From: Patescibacteria group bacterium
GTDB taxonomy: Bacteria > Patescibacteriota > Gracilibacteria > UM-FILTER-43-11
Assembly (NCBI GenBank): GCA_029260985.1
Contig: JAJDCE010000080.1
Span: 1 to 11,435, forward strand
Reading direction: 5' to 3'
Length of the DNA stretch: 11,435 bases
The number at the start of each line of letters is the position of its first letter. Position 1 is the stretch's first letter. A program made the translations under genes and the position numbers. This document shows positions 5,823-11,435 of this stretch, in pieces. The notes beneath the pieces were generated by a model. It saw only the letters and a list, made by a program, of their open reading frames with translations. It had not been told where the DNA came from and made no database searches.

Positions 5823-8800
5823 TTATTCGGCAGATTTCATCAATTCATCAATCTCCCTCGTAAGCTCCGGAGTAACCGTAACCGTAAACGGCGCAGGCAA
5901 CACCTTGCCACCAATAACCAATTTCACCTTCCGCTCACCCGGATGTTTTTCAAAGAGCTCTTTCAATTTTTGAAAAAAGACCTTATCCACTTCATGATTA
6001 ACGGTAATCGAATAGGCCTCCTCTTCGGGCTCATCCGTAGCTGAATCCTCCGAAGCTTCAGCAAAGGATGGATCAGCAGCCACAATTTCTTCCTCTTCCT
6101 CAACTTCCCGACTCGTATAATCAATCTTCTCATCCTCGGACCACAGACCCTCTTTTTTAGCAACTTCCTGAAGTTTTTCAAGGCTGACCACATCCGCCTT
6201 ATTGATAATGATCTGCATTTCACCCATTCTCTTTTCAAGGACTCCATCTACAAAAATAAGCTGGTCCTCCAAGAGCACGTCAGAATAAGATTTATAAGCC
6301 CTTGGGAACATAACTGCATCTACTTTTCCAAACGGATCCTCAATTTGGAGCATAGCCATCATATCGCCTTTTTTAGTTGTGATCTTTTTGAAGTTACTGA
6401 TAATTCCTCCAACTTTTATAGGCTTTCCAACCGCCTTACCCTTCAATTGGTTAAGCGGAATTACCTTCCTTTGGAAATACTGCATAAGACCCTTAAGGGG
6501 GTGTGAAGAAACATAAAGACCAAGATACTCCTTTTCCCATTTTAACTTTTCAGTTTCAGTAGCTGGCTCAACTTCTGCCATCTCGAGCTTGTGCTGAGTT
6601 GCCTCATCATCAAAATCATCGAACAAACCACCTTGATTTTCATCATGCGAAGACTCAAACTTTTTCCCAAAATCAGCCATGGCCTCCACATTGAGTCCAA
6701 GTTTTTTTCGCTCTCCAAACTCGTCCATCGCCCCGCTAAAAGCTAAAGCTTCAATTGTTTTTTTATTGAGAATTTTAGAAGGAACCCGGCTGGAAAAATC
6801 TTCGATCGACTCAAACTTGCCCCCTTTGTCACGCGCTTCTATAAGGGTTTTCACAGAGCCTTTCCCAAGCCCCTTAATCGCAGAGAGTCCAAAACGAATT
6901 TTACCATCTTCAACATAGGTAAAATTGGAAAGGGATTCATTCACATCCGGTGGCAGAACCTGAATCCCTATCTGTTCACACTCCCCCATTTCAATCACAA
7001 TTCGATCGGTATTTCCATAATCCGCAGACATCAACGCTGCCATAAACTGAGTGGGGAAATGGGCTTTCAAATAGGCAGTCTGATAAGCGATCATCGCATA
7101 ACAAGCCGCATGAGATTTGTTGAAACCGTATCCAGCAAAAGGTTCAATTACCTTCTCAAAAATCATCACAGCAAGAGCTTCTTTATATCCTTTTTCAACA
7201 GCGCCTTTAATAAATTTCTCCCGCTGAGCCTCAAGTTCAGAAATAATTTTCTTACCAATCGCCCGACGAAGCAAGTCCGCCTCACCCAACGAAAATCCTG
7301 CAAACTCCTGAGCAATTCTAAGGATTTGCTCCTGGTAAATCGCTATACCATAGGTCGTTTTCAGAATGGGCTCAAGCGTGGGATGCTGATAAATGATCTC
7401 CTTCTGACCATGCTTACCTTTAATATAATCAGGAATCCATTCCATCGGACCAGGACGATAAAGAGACACCATGGCGATAATATCTTCAAACTCAGTAGGC
7501 TTTAAACCTTTCAGATATCGCTTCATACCAGCCGATTCTAACTGAAACACTCCCGTTGTTTCCCCTCGTGCCATCAGAGCATAGGCTTTTTTATCATCAA
7601 TAGGAATATTCTTACGATCAATCTTCTTCCCAGCCGTTCGTTCAATAATTTTTAAAGTCGTTTGCAAGATTGTTAAGTTTTTGAGGCCCAAAAAGTCCAT
7701 CTTAAGCAACCCCAATGTCTCAAGTGACTTCGCTTCATACTGAGTAATAAGCCCTTCATCATCCTTTGGTGGTCGTTGTAGCGCAGTGTATTTCGTTAAC
7801 GGCTCATCCGCAATCACCACCGCACAAGCATGGACGGAAACATGCCGGACCGCCCCTTCAAGCTTTAAGGCATTATCCATCACTTGTGTAAAAATATCAG
7901 AACCATCCACAGCCGCTTTAAGCTCAGGAGATTGCTCCAAAGCCTCACGCAACTTCGTACCTGGCTTCTCAGGAATCAATTTCGCAAATGTATTCATTTC
8001 CACAAACGGAACACCTAATACACGTCCAACATCTTTTACGGCAGCCCGGGCAGCCAATGTTCCGAATGTACAGATCTGCGCCACCCGATCACGCCCATAT
8101 TTATTAGCCACATAATCGATCACTTCATCCCGACGATTATCCGCAAAATCCAAGTCGATATCAGGCATAGAGATACGAGCCGGATTAAGAAAACGCTCAA
8201 AAAGCAGATTGTATTGAAGGGGATCAATTTCAGTGATATCGAGAGTGTAAGCCACCAATGCCCCTGCTGCAGAACCACGACCTGGCCCCACCACAATCCC
8301 CTGATCCTTCGCCCACTTCACAAAATCCCACACAATCAAAAAGTATCCCACAAACCCCATATCGATAATGATTTTGAGCTCATAATTGAGCCGCTCTGCC
8401 AAAGTCTGATGAAACTCATCCTTAGAATCAGTGAATATTTCCGAATCCCGAATCCCGAATCCCGAATCCCCAAGACTGTATTTAGCAATCAATCCTTCAA
8501 GACATAACTCCCTCAAATAATCACCGGGATCTTTCTCCGCCGGCATCGGAAAAGCAGGAATGAGATATTTACCAAATTCAAATTCCACATTGCATCGTTC
8601 AGCAATTTTAACCGTGTTTTCAAGGGCTTCAGGAATATCAGAAAATGCTTCCCACATCTCCTCAGGACTACGGAGAGAAAAATCAGAGTTCATCATCGAC
8701 ATCCGTCCTGCATCATCCACATTTCGAGCCGTTTGAATGCAAAGCATAATATCCTGCGCCACATTATCTTCTTTATTAATATAATGACAATCACCTGTGG

Positions 8801-9416
8801 CAATAACAGGAATATTCATAGATTTATGAAGCTCAATGATTTTGTCATTCACCATTTTTTGCTGAGGAATAGTTGGATGATGCTGAAGCTCAAGAAAGAA
8901 ATTATCTTTCCCAAACACCGTCTGAAATCGCTCAATCAATTCTTTTATTTTTTCCTCATCCTGATGAAGAATTGCCTCCGGAATTTCACCATTCAAACAG
9001 GCAGAAGATGCAATAAGACCCTTAGAATGTTTTTTCAAAAGATCCCAATCCACACGAGGCTTGTAATAATACCCATCCAAATGAGCAATCGTCGCCATCT
9101 TCAAAAGATTCTCATAACCTTCCTGAGTTTCAGCTAAAAGCAACATATGAGACCGCTTGTTGTCGATTTGATGACGTTTGTCGGCAAGCTTGTTGAAAGC
9201 CACATAAACCTCACAACCGATAACCGGTTTAACACCCTGCTCCTTACAAGCCTTGTAAAACTCAATACAACCATGCATCACACCATGGTCCGTCAGAGCA
9301 ATTGCTGGAGAACCAAATTCCTTAGCCTTCTTCGCCAACCCGGATGGTCGGCTCAAACCATCAAGTAATGAGAAATGGGAATGCGTATGAAGATGTACAA
9401 ACGGTTTATCTGACAT
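5823..9416 (-). CDS. dnaE: DNA polymerase III alpha subunit with complete PHP domain
   Basis: Replicative polymerase, 1197 residues. The N-terminal PHP domain (1-280) keeps all nine expected metal ligands: His10, His12, Asp19, His44, Glu69, His90, Cys140, Asp209 and His211. This predicts an active 3'-5' proofreading site, as in Mycobacterium DnaE1 and unlike E. coli DnaE. The polymerase core has GPGRGSAAGALVAY (377-390), PDIDLDF (catalytic Asp419 and Asp421) and LLKMDFLGLK (Asp574). Helix-hairpin-helix and OB-fold regions follow (PIKVGGIISNFKKITTKKG and onward). The acidic linker after the OB fold and a 90-residue tail end the protein. Two short repeat-derived segments lie in linkers (GFGIRDS near 319-325 and FAEASE near the C-terminus). 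ATG 9416 has no Shine-Dalgarno site but starts directly before FVHLHTHSHFSLLDG, as in the family. It is convergent with xerC. Confidence 0.97.
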   Translation of the reverse strand: MSDKPFVHLHTHSHFSLLDGLSRPSGLAKKAKEFGSPAIALTDHGVMHGCIEFYKACKEQGVKPVIGCEVYVAFNKLADKRHQIDNKRSHMLLLAETQEGYENLLKMATIAHLDGYYYKPRVDWDLLKKHSKGLIASSACLNGEIPEAILHQDEEKIKELIERFQTVFGKDNFFLELQHHPTIPQQKMVNDKIIELHKSMNIPVIATGDCHYINKEDNVAQDIMLCIQTARNVDDAGRMSMMNSDFSLRSPEEMWEAFSDIPEALENTVKIAERCNVEFEFGKYLIPAFPMPAEKDPGDYLRELCLEGLIAKYSLGDSGFGIRDSEIFTDSKDEFHQTLAERLNYELKIIIDMGFVGYFLIVWDFVKWAKDQGIVVGPGRGSAAGALVAYTLDITEIDPLQYNLLFERFLNPARISMPDIDLDFADNRRDEVIDYVANKYGRDRVAQICTFGTLAARAAVKDVGRVLGVPFVEMNTFAKLIPEKPGTKLREALEQSPELKAAVDGSDIFTQVMDNALKLEGAVRHVSVHACAVVIADEPLTKYTALQRPPKDDEGLITQYEAKSLETLGLLKMDFLGLKNLTILQTTLKIIERTAGKKIDRKNIPIDDKKAYALMARGETTGVFQLESAGMKRYLKGLKPTEFEDIIAMVSLYRPGPMEWIPDYIKGKHGQKEIIYQHPTLEPILKTTYGIAIYQEQILRIAQEFAGFSLGEADLLRRAIGKKIISELEAQREKFIKGAVEKGYKEALAVMIFEKVIEPFAGYGFNKSHAACYAMIAYQTAYLKAHFPTQFMAALMSADYGNTDRIVIEMGECEQIGIQVLPPDVNESLSNFTYVEDGKIRFGLSAIKGLGKGSVKTLIEARDKGGKFESIEDFSSRVPSKILNKKTIEALAFSGAMDEFGERKKLGLNVEAMADFGKKFESSHDENQGGLFDDFDDEATQHKLEMAEVEPATETEKLKWEKEYLGLYVSSHPLKGLMQYFQRKVIPLNQLKGKAVGKPIKVGGIISNFKKITTKKGDMMAMLQIEDPFGKVDAVMFPRAYKSYSDVLLEDQLIFVDGVLEKRMGEMQIIINKADVVSLEKLQEVAKKEGLWSEDEKIDYTSREVEEEEEIVAADPSFAEASEDSATDEPEEEAYSITVNHEVDKVFFQKLKELFEKHPGERKVKLVIGGKVLPAPFTVTVTPELTREIDELMKSAE
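6044..6070. repeat. Palindromic repeat-like segment inside the dnaE C-terminal linker
   Basis: The plus strand reads AATCC, TCCGAAGCTTCAGCAAAGG and ATG, centred on GAAGCTTC with imperfect flanking symmetry. In dnaE it encodes PSFAEASEDS within the acidic linker. From memory, similar GAAGCTTC-centred sequences occur as dispersed intergenic repeats in uncultured-lineage genomes. I cannot verify other copies here. Confidence 0.3.
8443..8470. repeat. Four tandem copies of a 7-bp repeat (GAATCCC) within dnaE
   Basis: Four perfect GAATCCC units lie head to tail on the plus strand (GGGATTC on the coding strand). Seven is not a multiple of three, so the units read in different frames and give the peptide DSGFGIRDS. 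It sits in a variable linker before the polymerase palm (around residue 318), where length change is tolerable only in steps of three units. Confidence 0.9.
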
Positions 9417-9478
9417 ATATAAGATAGAATTTGAGGGTTACAGAATAACACAATCAAACATTCAAAAAAATGCCCAAT

Positions 9479-9506
9479 TGACCTCCTGTAGACATCCAGT
9501 GGACTG
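9479..9506 (+). repeat. Left arm of 28-bp inverted repeat
   Basis: The arm contains GTAGACATCCAGTGGACTG and matches the reverse complement of 9930-9957 at 25 of 28 positions; the three differences are all transitions. It lies between the dnaE start and the four-helix-bundle gene. Confidence 0.9.
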
Positions 9507-9538
9507 TATGCTAAGTTGAAGCCTTATTTTGAATCTAA

Positions 9539-9910
9539 ATGAATATGAATTGCAATAATTTAAGAGTATATCAATTTTCTGATAAAGCTCGTCAGGAACT
9601 ATATGATGAACTAATTAATATTCCTTATCATTGGACTATTCCTGAAATTGACCAAGCCTTAAGATCTTCATCTTCTGTGGTGGCTAATATCGTCGAAGGT
9701 TATGGAAGAAAGATTTATCAAAAAGAGTTTTTTAAATATCTATCTATTGCTGTTGGATCTAGTGATGAAACTCAAACTCATATAAGAACGCTTGCCTTAA
9801 AAGGGTCGATTGAACATGAAAAAGCTAAAGTACTTATAAAGTATTACAAAAATATCTCAATTTTAATGGTAAATTTAATGAAGACTATAAAAGAAAATGG
9901 CTTCAAATAA
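9539..9910 (+). CDS. Four-helix-bundle protein (23S rRNA intervening sequence protein family)
   Basis: The 123-residue protein has the family signature in the middle: ALRSSSSVVANIVEGYGRK (40-58) followed by KEFFKYLSIAVGSSDETQT (62-80), corresponding to the familiar S-x-x-x-NIAEG and L-x-x-A-x-GS-x-x-E pattern. The remainder is predicted helical, ending in KTIKENGFK. Members form homopentamers of four-helix bundles; their function is unknown, and the best-known ones are encoded inside 23S rRNA insertions. ATG 9539 and ATG 9545 are both possible starts, with no Shine-Dalgarno site. Base composition differs from both flanking genes, and the gene is bounded by inverted repeats, which suggests acquisition as a unit. 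Confidence 0.92.
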   Translation: MNMNCNNLRVYQFSDKARQELYDELINIPYHWTIPEIDQALRSSSSVVANIVEGYGRKIYQKEFFKYLSIAVGSSDETQTHIRTLALKGSIEHEKAKVLIKYYKNISILMVNLMKTIKENGFK

Positions 9911-9929
9911 TTTTTCCATACCCAATTTT

Positions 9930-9957
9930 CAGTCCACCGGATGTCTACGGGAAGTCA
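9930..9957 (-). repeat. Right arm of 28-bp inverted repeat
   Basis: The reverse complement contains GTAGACATCCGGTGGACTG, pairing with 9479-9506. It starts 20 bp after the four-helix-bundle stop and ends 24 bp before the stop of the convergent cca-like gene. Confidence 0.9.
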
Positions 9958-9981
9958 CGAGACCGATAGGGCGAGTGGAAA

Positions 9982-11343
9982 TTAATCAGACAAATACCCC
10001 TCAACAAACTTCCTCGCCTCCTCCACATCCTTCACCACCCCCTCAATCTGAGCCTCACGAAGCGCCTCCAAAACCTCTTTGATCTTTGGCCCGGGCTTTA
10101 GGCCAAAGTCTTTTTGCAAATCCTCACCAGACAATATCGGCTTAAAGTGATCTTCAAGTAGGGGTTCATTGTGATATTCATCATACAACGCCATAATCTT
10201 CTCATAAAGAGACAAATCAGGTGGGTGAGAACCATGCTCATCACAATAATGGAGTCGCATCAAATCGATAAACCATGGATGAACAAACAGGGCAACTTGA
10301 TGAGCCCTCCGCATTTCGGGGATAAAGCCAATCGTCATATGATGTTCAATGAGCCATGTGATTTTAGTGACTTCAGCCCGGCTAAATTTGAGTCGCTTCA
10401 ACACTTCACGCGCCATTTTAGCCGAAAGATCCGCATGAGTATCAAAATGAATTCGGTCTTCCCGTTTCTCAAAGGTGGCTGGCTTACCAATGTCATGCAA
10501 AAGCGTCGCCCACACCAAATCTTTGGAAACAAATTCCTCAGGCATGTCGTGAACAGCCTTCAAGAGATGGGTATAAACATCGCCTTCCTGATGATATTGC
10601 ACTGGCTGCTCAACCCCCTTACAATCGGTTACCTCAGGCAAAATTCGCTCAAGTATCCCAAATTCATCCAGCTCTTTAATGCTATGTGATCGACGAGAAT
10701 GCAGCAACATTTTAGTCATTTCATCTTGTACCCTTTCTCGTGATACATCATCCACCAAATGAGCCAATTCGCGAATTGCTTCTTCAGTTTTTTTATCGTA
10801 TTTTAAGCCAAAATTATTTTTAAATCGCACTCCCCTGAGCAATCGCAAATGATCCTCTTTGATCCGCTCATGGGCTTCACCAATAAATCGAACAACACCA
10901 TCTTTTATATCTTTTTGCCCATCAACAAAGTCCAATACTTCTTTTTTAACAGGGTCATAAAAAAGACCATTAATCGTAAAATCCCGACGAACAGCATCCT
11001 CTTTAGCAGATGTAAAAAGAACCGCATCCGGCCGACGTCCATCGCTATAGCTACTATCAGAACGAAAGGTGGCAATTTCAAATTCATGACCATTCAAGAG
11101 AGCCAGCATCACCCCAAATTTCTTACCGATCGGAATGATTTTGCAAAGCTTTTTTTCTTTATCAGTAATGTGAATCTCGTCACCCATCACCTCCTCAATT
11201 TCATCAGGCGTGGCAGAAGTAGCAATATCATAATCCTGAGGTTCGCGCTCCATCAGCATATCCCGCACTGACCCACCTGCAAAATAAGCCTCAAATCCGG
11301 CTTCCTGAAATTTTTTGATGATTTGTATCGCAGTATTCTCCAG
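9982..11343 (-). CDS. cca: CCA-adding enzyme / poly(A) polymerase family nucleotidyltransferase with HD domain
   Basis: Class II tRNA nucleotidyltransferase that adds or repairs the 3' CCA of tRNA; a poly(A) polymerase role cannot be excluded. Motifs in order: AGGSVRDMLM and EPQDYDIATSATP (nucleotide and metal binding, Asp-x-Asp), RRDFTINGLFYDP, ERIKEDHLRLLRGVRF, then an HD phosphohydrolase domain with LLHDIGKP and IEHHM. The first ATG (11268) would cut off the essential GGSVR segment. In-frame coding similarity continues upstream through IIKKFQEAGFEAYFAGGS to a TAA at 11352-11350. That stretch has no ATG, GTG or TTG. I therefore list the longest frame from CTG 11343 (453 codons); an AUA at 11328 with GGAG 9 nt upstream is an alternative. 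It is convergent with the four-helix-bundle gene. Confidence 0.93.
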   Translation of the reverse strand: MENTAIQIIKKFQEAGFEAYFAGGSVRDMLMEREPQDYDIATSATPDEIEEVMGDEIHITDKEKKLCKIIPIGKKFGVMLALLNGHEFEIATFRSDSSYSDGRRPDAVLFTSAKEDAVRRDFTINGLFYDPVKKEVLDFVDGQKDIKDGVVRFIGEAHERIKEDHLRLLRGVRFKNNFGLKYDKKTEEAIRELAHLVDDVSRERVQDEMTKMLLHSRRSHSIKELDEFGILERILPEVTDCKGVEQPVQYHQEGDVYTHLLKAVHDMPEEFVSKDLVWATLLHDIGKPATFEKREDRIHFDTHADLSAKMAREVLKRLKFSRAEVTKITWLIEHHMTIGFIPEMRRAHQVALFVHPWFIDLMRLHYCDEHGSHPPDLSLYEKIMALYDEYHNEPLLEDHFKPILSGEDLQKDFGLKPGPKIKEVLEALREAQIEGVVKDVEEARKFVEGYLSD

Positions 11344-11364
11344 TCTGTTTTAATTCTTAGGCTA

Positions 11365-11373
11365 ATTATACCA
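11365..11373 (-). promoter_or_regulatory. Extended -10 promoter of the cca-like gene
   Basis: The minus strand reads TGG-TATAAT (11373-11365), an exact -10 hexamer with the TGn extension and no clear -35. The start would be near 11358, leaving about 15 nt to the CTG at 11343, in keeping with the short or absent leaders elsewhere in the window. Confidence 0.55.
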
Positions 11374-11384
11374 AGCACCCAACT

Positions 11385-11430
11385 GTCATTCTGAAACCCG
11401 CCCCTCGTCATTCTGAACTTGATTCAGAAT
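11385..11430. repeat. Short direct repeats and palindrome at window end
   Basis: GTCATTCTGAA occurs at 11385-11395 and 11407-11417. The second copy forms an 8-bp palindrome, ATTCTGAA (11410-11417) with TTCAGAAT (11423-11430), around CTTGA. It resembles dispersed intergenic repeats; the window ends before its boundary can be seen. Confidence 0.6.
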
Positions 11431-11435
11431 CCTAG

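Larger units (their letters stand above)
9479..9957 (+). mobile_element. IVS-like cassette: four-helix-bundle gene between inverted repeats
   Basis: The 479-bp unit consists of 28-bp inverted arms (9479-9506, 9930-9957) enclosing one gene, transcribed against both neighbours. Its gene is visibly AT-richer than dnaE and cca. In 23S rRNA intervening sequences, the same protein family is carried inside an insert whose ends pair into a long stem. Here the same arrangement sits between protein genes. I see no target-site duplication, so mobility is an inference. Confidence 0.45.

Noticed and set aside
8214..8507. Plus-strand ORF of 97 codons opposite dnaE
   Set aside because: It overlaps the catalytic core of dnaE; its apparent ESRIPK repeat is only the heptamer array read on the other strand.
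10849..11271. Plus-strand ORF of 140 codons opposite cca
   Set aside because: It is antisense to well-conserved nucleotidyltransferase motifs and has no recognisable features.
1483..11343. UGA recoding as in Gracilibacteria/Absconditabacteria
   Set aside because: All genes read full length with the standard code and no in-frame TGA. No gene uses TGA as stop either, but with eight AT-rich stops this proves nothing.
1..11435. CRISPR array, tRNA or rRNA genes
   Set aside because: No regularly spaced repeats, tRNA cloverleaf signatures or rRNA-like segments were seen on either strand.

Overview
The window looks like a piece of a compact bacterial chromosome of modest G+C content. It carries seven substantial genes, and almost none has a recognisable Shine-Dalgarno site. 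My best guess is a Candidate Phyla Radiation lineage that keeps some amino acid biosynthesis, such as a peregrinibacterium. The reasons are the RdgB variant motifs, a free-standing 23S-intervening-sequence-type four-helix-bundle gene, dispersed palindromic repeats and weak translation signals. No rRNA or taxonomic marker outside dnaE is present, so this is an inference. The standard genetic code fits every gene.

Layout. 1-960 (minus, cut by the window edge): a membrane-anchored protein with a lytic-transglycosylase-like domain. 961-1450 is not empty spacer. It holds two divergent sigma70-type promoters whose -35 hexamers lie 5 bp apart. The leftward one makes a short structured RNA (about 1134-1020) that ends in a strong terminator just ahead of the transglycosylase-like gene. 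The rightward one makes a leader with a 15-codon peptide rich in Tyr and Phe (MKTTGNNYGFYFNNR), alternative RNA pairings and a terminator at 1293-1316. Downstream follow a second aromatic-rich small ORF, a 13-bp hairpin and then DAHP synthase. 1483-5506 (plus): a tightly packed run of aroF-type DAHP synthase, aroB, RdgB/HAM1 pyrophosphatase, Smr-domain protein and a XerC/D tyrosine recombinase. 5507-5822: a hairpin-rich, repeat-like stretch and the probable dnaE terminator. 5823-9416 (minus): DNA polymerase III alpha subunit with a complete PHP metal site. 9479-9957: a four-helix-bundle gene on the opposite strand from its neighbours, enclosed by 28-bp inverted repeats. 9982-11343 (minus): a CCA-adding enzyme/poly(A) polymerase family protein with an HD domain and no canonical start codon. 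11385-11430: short repeats at the window end.

Functional reading. The most notable system is the predicted Phe/Tyr-responsive transcription attenuator in front of the first enzyme of the shikimate pathway. DAHP synthase also carries the N-terminal regulatory domain of the Thermotoga-type enzyme, so the pathway entry seems to be controlled twice: by leader-peptide translation and by allostery. The second notable unit is the inverted-repeat-bounded four-helix-bundle cassette. It copies the architecture of 23S rRNA intervening sequences but sits between two protein genes.
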